From Talinum fruticosum (taxonomy: Eukaryota; Streptophyta; Magnoliopsida; Caryophyllales; Talinaceae): a DNA stretch of 64,000 bases. Made by a program: the position numbers and the translations under genes. Below are positions 32,553-43,439 of the stretch, in pieces. The DNA is taken from positions 496,001 to 560,000 of the forward strand of contig JAITYX010000088.1 in assembly GCA_021018815.1 (NCBI GenBank). Direction: 5' to 3'. Numbering within the stretch: the first letter of the stretch is position 1; the number at the start of each line of letters is the position of its first letter. Under the pieces are notes generated by a model, which was not told the origin of the DNA, did not search any database, and was given only the letters and a program-made list of their open reading frames with translations.

Positions 32553-35140
32553 AATAACTAGTGACAAATTGGCACAACTTGTACATAAATAATCAAATAT
32601 CCAAATATCAAATCTTAAGGAATAACTTGCTAATGAAACTAACCTAATCTAAGTATAGGCAATCATATATGTTAAAACACATTAGGTTATAGCAATAAAG
32701 CTATAATATTAACAAAAGTAATAATAAAACTACAATAGCAAAAATAATAATAATTATAATTATAAAATAAAATAAAATAAAAATAAAAATAATAGACAAG
32801 TACAATGACAATGCTGAAGATAATTATGATAATAAAAATAATAATTAATAATAATTTTGGATAATAATGAATTTGTAGGTCTAATAGGAAATTGCCATCA
32901 AATTACACCAACCCTAATTTTATGCTAGCCAAATCACCCCAATTAAGCATGAGTCATGAGCTAAGTGTGAAGCAAGGATTAATATAAATAGCCAGCTAAT
33001 CCATGTAGATAAGTACCACAATTAGTATAAATAGGCTTGATTAAATCAGAAAAATCCAACCTAAAAATCTGATTCTACTCCATTTTCTCTCTCCTCCTTC
33101 ACCTGCCCAGCACCACCACTTCAGCTACCTCCACAGCCGCCCATCGGCCCGCCTAGTTGGCCACCTCCAACCAGGACCCTTAACCACCTTGCACTGAGTC
33201 CATAGCCACCTTGCGGTGAGTCCATAGCCACCTTCAGGCTGACCCACCGACCACAACATCGCCGGAAAACCCAAGCCAAAACCACCCTAATCACCAACTT
33301 TCCACCTTATCTTTTGTATCCTCACCCTCACTTCCAGCCACGACCACAACCACCACGGGGACGACCTGACTCCCGTCACCGGCTAGACCTACAGGCCACC
33401 CATCACTGCCCCTAACGCTGCCCTGGACCACCAAAAATAGCCACCAAGCACACACTTTCTCTCTCCTATTTTAAGCCCTAAAACCCACCTTCCTTAAAAA
33501 CCTAGCCACCATCAACCACCATCACTGCCGCCGAGTACCACCTCTGCTGCCTGGACGCCGCCCTGCTAGCCTGGACGCCGCCCTGCTAGCCACCACTAAG
33601 CTCCACTACTACAACCTTTATCCTCATCTACTTTTTTTCTAGGTAAAAACCCTAAACCCTAAGTTTTGATAATTTAAAGTTTTCAATATTTAAGTTAATC
33701 ATTTTTATAAATAACAAGGAATTAACTTAGCCAAGAAAATGAAATCAAAGTTATACATGCATGGTTTAGTTAAGGCAAAAATTTGGATTAATCTTATTAG
33801 AGTTATAACTAAATTATTTTAGATAAAAATAGCATAATAAATTTAAAATAGTTCATTATAAGATAATTCATATAATATTGTAGTTTAGATAATCTTAGTA
33901 GAATTTATGGTTAAATGATTTTAGAAGGAATAAAAATAAGCATAATAAAGTTAATTAGTTGATTATGTGCATGCTTAATAACAAACAAATATTAACATAG
34001 GTTTAACTTAAATGACTAATTAATTTCTAAATACAAGTAAATGAATTAGTCAAATAGCAAAAACATACCAAATAATGCATGATAAGTTAAATCAACATTT
34101 AATTTATAAAATTGTTAGTGTTATAATTCATGTTTAGACTATAACAATTCATAGTAAATAATTATATACATCCATGAATAAGGTAATTTAATTAAACATA
34201 ATAAAGTAAACCATGAACAACTAAATATAAGGCATAAATCATGTTAAAAATAAATCATAATAACTAAAGGTATAGGATAGGTTATTATTAATCAAGGAAT
34301 ATAAGTCCTAAAAACAAATTCTCATTCTATTAACTCTTATTTAAGGCCATCAGTCGACGTACGTTCAAGGGTCTTGCTCAATGTCACAAGGAAAGGAATC
34401 AAGTTCAAATCATCAACCAATTTCAGTTCATCGGGTATGTTCATTGATCGTGCCCTCCAACGTTTTATTTACAAATCAAGGCTGCATATGGCCGACAACA
34501 ACAACAACAAAGAATCATTTGCAAACAGTATTTGCAACATAAAAGTGGACCCACCCATCAATACTTCACCATTGTTTAAAGTCGGCACACCGTAATCGCG
34601 CCGCACCAACTGGACTTCCCGATCGGTTTGGGTGGGTACACATTTTGGGAAACCCGATGATCGCAAGGGTAACCACACGGATAATTAATTAGCAACAGTT
34701 TTACATTATTCACTCCCCCTCATTTACAAATGAATTCAAATGCATGCGCTCAACTCAACTATTTCATAAACTTTATTTTACAGACATGATAATGGATGTA
34801 TTGAGCTTCACTTACATTTCGAAAATATTTTCTTGTTTTGTTTTAGGTAAAGATGTTGAAGGTATGAAGCAAAGGTCTTTCAAGACTTAGAGGCTCGCGA
34901 GTGGCAAGTTGGGGTATTAGTAGTCAAGTGTCGTTGATTTCGTATCGGGTTTAACATGTACTTGTCGCATAGGTTATAGTTTCCTAGCAAGGTATAACCT
35001 TTGGTAAAATACATATAGAGCCTTGCCCTTTCCTCTGGTGAGAGCAGCGGTAATGCCCCCGACCTCCTTTCCGCTGCGCTAATCATCGGCTAGAGGTTTA
35101 TTTACACTAAAACCGGTGATTAAGGGTTTGGGGCGTTAAA
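32248..35140 (+). repeat. Chromovirus-like (Tekay/Del type) solo LTR with target-site duplication AGCTC
   Basis: It begins TGTAACAACCC and ends GGGGCGTTAAA, close to the TGTAACGCCCC...GGGGCGTTACA ends of plant Tekay/Del LTRs. It is flanked by AGCTC at 32243-32247 and 35141-35145. Length is 2,893 bases with no internal sequence. It contains an (AC)n microsatellite (about 32517-32551), a possible TATA box TATAAATAGG at 33026-33035, a C-rich CCACC-rich block (33090-33640), and a 20-bp direct duplication (33551-33590). The family name is an inference from ends and length. No coding sequence is supported in it. Confidence 0.85.
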
Positions 35141-35482
35141 AGCTCTATCAACTGCTGAAGCTGAGTATATTGCAGCCGGAGCATGTTGTGCTCAGATTTT
35201 ATGGATCAAGCAACACTTGAGAGATCTTGGACTTTTATTCAAATCAATTCCTATCAAGTGTGACAATCAACGTGCAATCAGCATCACCAAGAATCCATTC
35301 GAGCACTCAAAGACAAAACACATTTAGGTTAGGCATCATTTTCTAAGAGACCATTCTGAGAAAGGTAATATTGAACTTGAATTCATTCCTACCAAACTTC
35401 AATTAGCTGATATCTTTACTAAGCTACTTAGTGAGGATCAGTTTTGCTTTATTAGGAATGAGCTTGACATGATTAATGCATG
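35141..35482 (+). pseudogene. Copia RNase H, C-terminal half
   Basis: It resumes the frame broken at 32247: 'NSIALSTAEAEYIAAGACC' spans the two sides of the insertion. 'IKCDNQRAISITKN' (about 35255-35295) and 'FIPTKLQLADIFTKLLSEDQ' (about 35380-35440) follow, ending 'ELDMINA' with a stop at 35480-35482. One stop replaces a codon near 35325. RNase H removes the RNA template during reverse transcription. Confidence 0.85.
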
Positions 35483-36150
35483 ATTATGTGCTTTTATGAG
35501 TTGAATTACTTTGCATGATTATATGTTATATGCTTTCTCTCTTTAATAGCCAATTAGTTCAGTTGAACCGTGATACTAAGCTATGAATTATTATTTGCTT
35601 GCTATTTCGAGTTACTCGAAACTTCACTTAGTCGGACTCGGATTTTGAGAAAATTGGACATCAAACTTCGAAATCATCTCTAGATGAGTGGAGAATTTCA
35701 GAAATATCTTTTAAAATTTCTCTTTCTCTCTGTCTCTCTCTCTCTCGCATCGATTAGACAACTAGTTGTTGGGAGACAATCGATGGAATTCTAACCGTTG
35801 GAGAGTAGAACAGTCACACTGGTCTAAGGCGACCGTTGAAGAGCTAGATCGGAATGAACACTAAAGGATATTTCTTTCTCTATAAATAGCATCCGTTTTC
35901 CTTCATTTCTCTACTTTACCCTTGACCCACTCTCTCTCTCTCTCACTTACTTCAACTCGAGCAAGCTCCTATGTTCGAAGAAGATTTAATCGCTGTCAAG
36001 ATAAGTTAAAGTAATCTAAAGTAAGCACTTGTCATTCTCGGCTCTCTCTTTCTACTCTTTCATTTTTTTCTCTTGCTCACTTTCATCGAGCTAACTCTCT
36101 CTCTCTCTTTCCCTCTCTCAAAAGTTCATCTCTCTCTTTTCATACAAACA
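35483..36150 (+). other. Spacer between pol and the extra gene
   Basis: Noncoding, with CT repeats at 35712-35745, 35930-35943 and about 36090-36145 giving a pyrimidine-rich leader before the ATG at 36151. It contains the TATA box at 35881. An inverted repeat ATCGATT...AATCGAT spans about 35748-35785. Confidence 0.6.
35881..35889 (+). promoter_or_regulatory. Putative internal TATA box before the extra gene
   Basis: CTCTATAAATAGCATCCG lies 270 bases upstream of ATG 36151 and downstream of the pol stop. The same box occurs in the same spacer at 63602-63610 (minus strand, TATAAATAG) and in altered form at 4519. Downstream context (AGCAT...CCTTCATTT) is also shared. Confidence 0.55.
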
Positions 36151-37466
36151 TGCCGAAAAGAGGTTCCCACCCTGATTTTCTTTGTTCTCGCAACAAAGAA
36201 ACCTCGAACTAAAAGACAGGAAGGCCCTTCCAATCCCTAAAAATCATTGTCACCTAACATCTAACGTTGGATGATAAATTCTTCCCGACCATAAAGTTTT
36301 TGTGGTTGGCTCACATCAATTAACATGGATTTACAATTTCCTTTGTTTCATCTAGTTCATATACCCAGAACTTGTTTCGAGTTTTACACAAATCTCTTTA
36401 GCTCTCGGGGTATCAGCACCTCCAGATTTCAAAACATCACAGTTCGCATCAACACCTCTCTTCTTCACCGTCTCTTCAAAGTATCCTCTCTCTTCTTGAA
36501 CAGCAACCCCATACCTTTCAACGAGGTTGCTGATGATTTCTTCGAAAAATATGGCAAAGAGTTTCCGGGTCACGTAAAAACTTCTCCGTGACTCAACTCA
36601 AATCGAAGCTCGTCTTACGTGCTCTCTCGGTGATGAGGACCTTCCTCGGCATTCAAACAAGGACAACCCCAACTCCAAGCATCTCAAAGCCTTGTATGAC
36701 ATTCTTAAGGGCTATGACGTAGGCCTCTTTCCTGCTATTGTCGAGCAAATGGCAGCCATGCCTGCTCGGACTCGGACCAAGCGAGTCGACCCACTTCCTT
36801 TCGGGGCTCTTCTTATCCTAATCTTCAAACAATTCAAAGTTCCTCTTCCCTCGGATCCTAACGCAGTTTCGAGGCTGCTATTGTTGTTGGAAAAAGGAAC
36901 TTCTTGAGTATGGATACTAAGAGACCCAACCGAGTGTCTGGATCCATAGCTCATAACTCGAGGCCCCCTTCTCCCCTCGGACTCGGACACAATCCCCTCT
37001 TTCTCTACCCCCTCCCCGGTGGCGCCTCCACTTCGGGTATTTCTCAAATCCTTTCTTCCGCTTTGTCCACCGCAGTGATGGACAAGCTCTCCTTGGTGTC
37101 CACCAAATTCAAGGGCACCCTTCGGTCATTCAAGATTGTTCTTCAATCTATGACCATCAATTAGAAAACTGTTCAATCCCAAATCGAGAGTAGCAAGACG
37201 TGCTTCTCGAGTGAAAGCACTAGTCAAGGAGCAAAGGGAGATGATTGAGCTCCTTTAAGAAAGGCGATCCAAGGCGGCTCGAGATCCGGTCGACTCGGAT
37301 ACATCGAAGAATCATCGAGTCTAGCCACTCGGAGATACCAGTGCTGCCCCCACCTCGTTCGTCTACATCTTCACGATCTTATCGGCGAAGGCGCACCGCC
37401 GATCCACCATCCTCGACTCGGACTGCTCCCTCCCTCCATCTTAGAAATTTTCTGTTTTTGTTTTAA
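36151..37466 (+). pseudogene. Extra (post-pol) gene of copia, most complete plus-strand copy
   Basis: ATG at 36151 gives 'MPKRGS'. Blocks in order: 'LTLDDKFFPTIKFLWLAHIN' (about 36258-36320), 'FYTNLFSSRGISTS' (36379 on), 'PIPFNEVADDFFEKYGKEFP' (about 36510-36570), 'NPNSKHLKALYDILKGYDV' (about 36665-36720), 'LPFGALLILIFKQFKVPLPS' (about 36795-36860), 'MDKLSLVSTKFKGTLRSFK' (about 37078-37135), then a charged tail to the stop at 37464-37466. At least four frame changes interrupt it. Its position after RNase H and before the polypurine tract is that of the third gene in Sireviruses. I see no catalytic motif, signal peptide or clear membrane segment; a nucleic-acid- or capsid-related structural role is only a guess. 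Confidence 0.7.
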
Positions 37467-37943
37467 AGTTTTTTTGTCCGGACATACAAATTTGTATCCT
37501 CTTGATACATTCTTCTTCCTTTTGTTTTTTGTTGAAAGGCAAGGGGAGAATATTTAGAAATTTGTTGTCTTGTTTAGAGCGAGTTTCTCTCACCATCTTT
37601 TGTGTATATACTTATTATGAATGTTAATGAAGTTTCAGTTTCATGCTTATTACTTTACGAGTTTTAATTATTTCTACATTTCAATTTCTTGATCGGTAAT
37701 TTTTGTGCTCCGATTCAACAACTCGGTCTATCATTGCTCCGATACTTCGGCTTTTAGCCCTAATGCAATCTAAGCTTACTTGCTCCGATAGAATCTAAGT
37801 TTCAATCACTTATATCACTTCAACTCAGTCTATATTACTAAGCTTATTTACACCCGTTTATTTGACTCATTTCTTGAGAAAGAATGAAAAATTAGATCTA
37901 TATCACTAACAAAGTTTCTATCTAAGTATGGAATTCCTTTCAT

Positions 37944-37956
37944 CAAAAAGGGAGAT
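37944..37956 (+). other. Polypurine tract
   Basis: CAAAAAGGGAGAT immediately before the 3' LTR start TGAAGACTCGGAC, the plus-strand DNA primer site. Confidence 0.9.
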
Positions 37957-39474
37957 TGAAGACTCGGACATTGCAGGTATATCATTATGAGTACCATGAA
38001 GGAATCAGGTCCGGACTTCATCTCTTGTAAGTTTTGATTACAAGTCATTCTAAGTGCTTTAGAAACTTTTACGAGTGATATAGAATCTTTTTGAGTGTTA
38101 TAGAAAGTATTGCATATGTTCTCACTTGATTTTGACTGACTCGGAAAGCATACTCTTGCTTATCTTTTCACACATAGTTCTAAGTCACGCAGACAACACT
38201 CGAGTTATCGCATGTTCAAACATTTTCTCTAACGTGGATGAACTTCGGTCCGACTTTGTATTCTAAGTTTGATTGAATTACAATGTTAATTTATCCTTGT
38301 ATGTTAGCATGTTTCGTTTGAACTGTGCTGTCCGAGATCAAGTTTCATTACTCGTGATATTCTTTATCAGACTTGTTTTACTTCTACACTAACTTAGATG
38401 GAATTTGAGTATAATGGATATTAGACTCAGAAAATTCCACTCTTTAATAACTCGGATAATTAGGCACTTAATTATCTTAATTAAATTATTATCCGAGTCT
38501 AATCTTCGACCAAAGTATTTTATACTTTGAGAACCAAATTGATTTATGTTTGTAGGTTATCTAAATGAGGTTATCCTATTTTTGAAATGCAAAAGTAACC
38601 GGCTTCAAGTCGTCAATGACCAGCAGACAAGGCGTTTCTACTTCGACCAAGGCCCGGACACTTTGTCGGGGTTGTCTGCTTTCTAAAGCGGAAATCTGTA
38701 ACGCCTAGCTCAATGGTGGTTTCCACCCTACTTTTTAGACACCACCGGTGGATTGGGACATCTAAAGGAGTCAAGCGCCTTTTCCAATGTTCACACCTCA
38801 ACGCATATTTTCCGAGTCACTCGGAAAAACCATTGCAACGGTCACTAAGGACTTCTAATCGGAAGATAGTCACAACGGTTAATCCGCCTGGTCATCTATA
38901 AAGAGAAGCCACTTCACAAGACGAAAACGTTGCTGAATCTATTGTTGAAATTATCTCTCTCTGTATAATTCTCATTCAATCTTCTACTTACAACTTCAAC
39001 TCGTACTTAAGATCTTTCCGAGTTGTAAGGTCTTGTAATCAGTCACAAACACTTATTCTTATTTTACGAGTAAGGTCCCTTGACTGAGCTATAAGGGTTA
39101 ACTCAGCTCGGTTGTCCCTAACTGTAAAGGTTACCTCAATTAGGAAGTACTAGATCGGATAAGGGAACTTTTGAGTCTAGGAAAATCTTGTAAGGAATTG
39201 TCTAAGGGAGCAATTCTGGTTGAGTTTATCTACTGTGTCTTGTGGATTCAAAATAGTGGATATAACTTGGTGCTTGGATTAGCACCGACCGTGGTTTTCC
39301 GCCCTACGAGGGTTTCCACGTATTTTCCGAGTTAACACTTTTCCGAGTCCAATCTAGGCTCGGATCTGTTTCAAAGTCGGTTTTGAATTTAATCTTCAAG
39401 TCTTTGTTCAAATTTCCTCATCGCGCTATTCACCCCCTCTAAGGTGACTTAGACTCTCCAAGAGGAAACCTTCA
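37957..39474 (+). repeat. 3' LTR of the full-length copia element
   Basis: 1,518 bases, TGAAGA to CCTTCA. In the first 300 bases compared by eye it differs from the 5' LTR at roughly one position in ten, including indels, so the insertion is old. The palindrome CCGAGTCACTCGG is kept at 38812-38824. Confidence 0.95.
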
Positions 39475-39682
39475 GACTTGGTGCTTGGATTAATACTATC
39501 TGTGGTTTTTGCCCCGGGAGGGTTTCCACGTATTTCTAAGTGTTTAACTTTTTGAGACCAATATAGACTCATAATCTTTTTACGTTACATTACGTGCAAA
39601 AAGAGATTGACTTTATTGAAAATCTTACATCACCCTATTCAACCCCCTAGGGTGATTTAACCTCTCCAAGAGCAAACCTTCA
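39475..39682 (+). repeat. Older copia LTR, right part
   Basis: It continues the LTR broken at 27748: GACTT (duplicated target), then GGTGCTTGGATTAATAC to the LTR end CCTTCA at 39682. The primer site TTGGTATCGGAGTCTAG follows at 39684-39700, proving this is a 5' LTR. Confidence 0.9.
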
Positions 39683-39683
39683 A

Positions 39684-39700
39684 TTGGTATCGGAGTCTAG
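39684..39700 (+). other. tRNA-iMet primer binding site of the older copia element
   Basis: TTGGTATCGGAGTCTAG directly after the LTR end. Two changes from the usual plant site. Confidence 0.85.
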
Positions 39701-39741
39701 TGTTTAAAGTGGATCTCATAATCCAAAGGTATAAAGATCAA

Positions 39742-40738
39742 ATGGCTCGGAACAATGGAGAGTTTGGTGAAGGAAGATCATCTACTAGACCACCTAAGTT
39801 CAAGGGGTCGAAGTTTGTACATTGGAAGAAGATGATGGAATGCTTTCTAATGGATAATGATAAAGAAGTCTAGAACATCATCAAGGATGGGTACTTCATC
39901 CCAACGAAGATGGAAGGTGTAAGATCTGTTCCTAAAGAGAAATCCGAGTACACCACTAAAGAGGTTCGGAAGTTCGGAAAGAACTTCAAAGCTATGAACA
40001 CACTTATGTGTGTTATCAACTCGAGATAAACGCAATAGAGTGTTAGGCTATGACATAACCAAAGAGGTATGGGACACACTTTTCAATGCCTATGAAGGAA
40101 CAAGTCAAGTGAAGCAGGCGAAGATAAGTAAATACCTTCATGAGTATGAGTTGTTCGGAATGGAGCTAGAAGGGAACATCTCTCATGTGTATGCTCGATT
40201 CACATAGATTACTAATAATCTCAAGTATCGGGGTAGAAAGATCTCACACGAGGAAATGGTCAAAAAATTTCGAGAAGTCCGCAAAGAGAAAATGGGGTCC
40301 TAAGATGATAGCCATTGAAGAGGCTGAGAACCTCTCTCAACCGAAGCCGGACGAGCTCATTGGGTAGCTATTTACTCCTGGGATTTATCTTGAAGAAGAG
40401 GATGCCGAGGTTTGCACCAAAAAGAACATTGCGCTAAAGGCCTCAAAAGCGATCATCAAAGTGTGAGCTCCTCATAATAATAAGAGGATCCCATGGCACT
40501 CATTGCCCGAGGCTTCAAAACAATGATGAAGTACAAGAAGTGGCAAAAGCGGCCAAATGAAGAGTTCTAGAAGAAAGATAAGAAGGATAAGAAAGGTAAA
40601 TACTCTTCCCCTTTAAAGTTATCTTTAACTAAGAATTGTACTTGATTTGAATGTGGTAGCAAGGAGCACATAGTCAAGGACTGTCCAAAGAGAAAGAAGT
40701 ACATGAAGAAAAAGGGGCTATGATGGCTATCTCGGATT
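39742..40738 (+). pseudogene. Copia gag of the older host element, with zinc knuckle
   Basis: ATG at 39742 gives 'MARNNGEFGEG', then 'PPKFKGSKFVHWKKMMECFL'. A TAG replaces the Trp codon near 39870, and a frameshift near 40025 leads to 'EVWDTLFNAYEGTSQVKQAK' and 'YLHEYELFGMELEGNISHVY'. Further on are 'AIEEAENLSQPKPDELIG' (about 40310-40365) and the knuckle at about 40630-40690, 'FECGSKEHIVKDCPKRKK', in which the first Cys codon is TGA. The element breaks off near 40738, within 50 bases of the knuckle, and joins minus-strand copia DNA. Confidence 0.8.
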
Positions 40739-40744
40739 GATGGC

Positions 40745-41414
40745 AACCTCGGAAACAACTGTTGGTTCCGAAGGAAGGGAAATCTTGAACTATTTGAAGA
40801 CAAACATCAAGAGAGCTCCAAAAGGAGAAGGAGCAGACTTTTTGTAGTGAGTTGGCACGATGCCCATCTACTAGATGATAAAAGCGAAGAGGTCTACTTT
40901 ATAGGCTACTAAGATATCAAACAAAACTTTGAGAATCTTGGAGTTTGGATTCTCTTTGCTTGGAATGATGAGCGAAAAGTTCCTCATCAAGATGAAACAA
41001 AGTAATCTTACCTCGGTCTTCATCCGAGTTACTCGGAATGTTTTACGTGACTTACGAATTTCCTTGGCAAACTTCTCAAAGAAATCATTTGCAATCTCCA
41101 TCAAAGGTATGAGATTGGAGTTGCGAAAAGAGGAGAGAATTTAAACGAGTATGTGAAGAAGAGGGAGGTTGATACGAACTACCTTCCCTTAAACCTTTGA
41201 GGTGATGACACCCTTAAAGTGGGACATGTTAGCATAGAACTCGTCGACAAAGTTCGGGTAGATGAAATCACTGAAGCACCAGTAGTTTATCATCCAGCGT
41301 AAAGTGTTGGACAACGAAGAGTTTGGAGGGGTTGGAGGTACCCTCTTGAGAATTTATAGTGCGGGGTTTCCTAGTAGCCGACCCCAACTCTAGTCTTGAT
41401 TTTTGCTTGGGCAT
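40745..41414 (-). pseudogene. Extra (post-pol) gene of copia, N-terminal half
   Basis: ATG at 41414 gives 'MPKQKSRLELGSATRKPRT', followed by 'NPSKLFVVQHFTLDDKLL' to about 41270. The frame shifts to 'MMEIANDFFEKFAKEIRKSR' (41104 on), and 'KENPNSKILKVLFDILVAY' lies near 40960-40905. The sequence breaks off near 40745 after a 'FKQFK'-like block. The spacer upstream (41415-41850) lacks the TATA box found in three other copies, apparently by deletion. Confidence 0.7.
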
Positions 41415-41854
41415 GGTGATTGAACGAAACAGAGAGAATACTAGAGCGAGAGAGAGAGAACGGTTTGGATTCCGAGAGAGAATTTTGCAATCCAATGGCT
41501 AGTATTCCAGCGACTTTCTTCCAACGGCGAGAATTCTCTAATTAAAACATGTGGCAAAGAGAGCGAGAAGAAGGCGTTTTTAAAAAGTTTATGAACTTCT
41601 GCATTTATCTAGAGATGATCTCGAAGCTTGATGTCCATTTTGCTCAACAACCGAGTCTAACTCGGTATTATTTCGAGTGATCGAGAACACTCGAAAACTA
41701 ATTACTCACACCTTAGTCTCACTCTGTCAACCGATCCATTCGTTAGTAAAATCACATAACACATAATTATGCAAGGATAATTCACTTAATAATTCACACA
41801 TTCAAGTATTAATCATACATAGCTAATTCCGGATAAAACAAAACTAATCCTCAC

Positions 41855-42605
41855 TAAGTGGCTTAGTGAAAATATCGACTAACTGAAATTTCGTACGAAC
41901 CAAATTTAGTTCAATATTACCTTTTCTAGAGTGGTCTCTCGAAAATGATACATGACCTTAATATGCTTTGTCCTTGAGTGCTGGAATAGATTATGGGTAA
42001 TGTTGATTGCACTCTTGTTGTCACACTTGATTGGGATTGATGTGAATGATAACCTTAGATCCATTAAGTGCTACTTGATCTATAGAATGCGAGCACAGCA
42101 AGCTCTAGCTTGAATGTAATCAGCCTCGGCGGTTGCTGTGAGCAACCGACTTTTGTTTCTTTGAATGTTAGGAGATGAGGGATTGACCTAGAAATTGGCA
42201 TGCTCTTGATGTGGCCTTTCTATCAACTTTGTATCGAGCATAATCAGCATTTGAGCATCCTTTAAGTGTCGGTTCCGAGTCTTTTGAAAACCATAGACCA
42301 AGATTCCGAGTCCCTGCAAGATATCCGAAAATTCTCTTCACCGTAATGAGATGTGATTCTTTTAGATTAGCTTGAAATCTTTCACAAAGGTAGACACTGA
42401 ACATGATATCTAGCCTACTAATGTAAGATAAAGTAGAGATCCGATCATACCTTTATAGAGTTTCGATATATAGCTTTACCTTTCTCATCTTAGTCCAGTT
42501 TCAAACTTCTTCAAAAGTTCCTTCTTATACTTGGATTGATGGACATAGATGTCATCTTTGTCTTGTTTGATTTGTAGACCAAGAAAGAAGTTTATTTCTC
42601 CCATC
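41855..42605 (-). pseudogene. Copia reverse transcriptase end and RNase H
   Basis: 'FLGLQIKQDKDDIYVHQSKY' lies near 42595-42535. RNase H follows with 'ESHLITVKRIFGYLAGTRNL' (about 42355-42295) and 'DYARYKVDRKATS' (about 42245-42205), where the conserved SADYAG has become ADYAR. 'SIPIKCDNKSAINIT' lies near 42040-41995, and the C-terminus near 41860 reads 'LSED'-like. Stops occur in the middle. Confidence 0.8.
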
Positions 42606-43385
42606 GGTAAAGATCTGTTGGGATGTGAACGTTGTGGAACAGACTCTTGGCTCCAAAAGATAGTCTAATCACTTGGTGGTGACTGAAAACTATGGTGGAA
42701 GCAACCGTTAGGCCTAGAGTTGGAGTTTTCCAGTTTTGGAAATAAACAACCATAATACGGTGTCTAAGCCATGTCCGAAGTACCCAAAACTTGTCTACTT
42801 GGTGGTTAGCGGCTAGAAACTAGTTGCTTTTGTAATTCGAAATAAATTAGCCTCGTTTGAATAGCCTAAAACGCAAACCACATAGGTTCTCAAAGTATAA
42901 TAATACTTTGGTGCAAGATTAGGCACATATGATAATTAAATCTAAGTAATTAAATTCTTAATTAACTTTGGCTCAAAATAATGGAATTTTCCGAGTTTAA
43001 TATTCAATATGCTCAAATTCCATCATGAGTCAATCCTAAGTCGATCAAGTAGAGAGAGTAAAATATTAGAGTATAATAACTTGATCCGGTCAAATAATTC
43101 TCAAGGAAATAAACTAACTCAAAATAAAGAATTAATGTTGTAATTCTTTTTGCATTGAAATACAATGTCGGTGCTCGGAGGAATTATTTGATCATGTGAT
43201 GGTTATGTGTGATGTCCGAGTGAGTCGAAACACCAGTGACAAAGATATGTAGTAAGGCGCTTTCTAAGTCGGTCGGAACATAGTGAAAGCTTAGATATGA
43301 GTTGCTAAACAATACATAATGACTTAGAATCGGAACCTAGGAGAGATGGAGATTTATACCTCGGTCTTCATCATCTTTGTTGAAG
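42606..43385 (-). repeat. Copia LTR fragment, inverted
   Basis: It starts in the U3 zone (GTTGGGATGTGAACGTTGTGG) and ends near GAGATTTATACCTCGGTCTTC. It resembles 18466-19195 and 61505-62270. Both termini are missing. It joins the copia pol fragment to Tat/Ogre copy 2. Confidence 0.75.
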
Positions 43386-43439
43386 ACAACGATAGTTTCA
43401 AATCTATATAATTCCTCATCATTGACATCGTGGTTGATC

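Larger units (their letters stand above)
27749..39474 (+). mobile_element. Full-length Sirevirus-type copia element with target-site duplication GACTT
   Basis: Both LTRs start TGAAGACTCGGAC and end CCTTCA. GACTT occurs immediately before (27744-27748) and after (39475-39479). Order: 5' LTR, tRNA-iMet primer site, gag, protease, integrase remnant, reverse transcriptase, RNase H, spacer, extra gene, polypurine tract, 3' LTR. Without the inserted chromovirus LTR it is about 8.8 kb. It inserted into an LTR of an older element of the same family. Gag lost its zinc knuckle and pol lost nearly all of integrase, and the two LTRs differ at many positions, so it is old and inactive. Confidence 0.95.
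40739..42605 (-). mobile_element. Minus-strand copia fragment: pol 3' end, spacer and start of the extra gene
   Basis: On the minus strand it runs from within reverse transcriptase (42605) through RNase H, the pol-extra gene spacer and the N-terminal half of the extra gene (to 40739). Both ends are abrupt: the left joins gag of the older copia element, the right joins a copia LTR fragment. No target-site duplication is seen. Confidence 0.75.

Noticed and set aside
33090..33640. Proline-rich host gene exon in the CCACC-rich block
   Set aside because: All frames are short or interrupted, and the block lies within the solo LTR boundaries.
34374..34595. Open frame of 73 codons inside the chromovirus-like solo LTR
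   Set aside because: It is inside an LTR bounded by AGCTC duplications and shows no recognisable domain.
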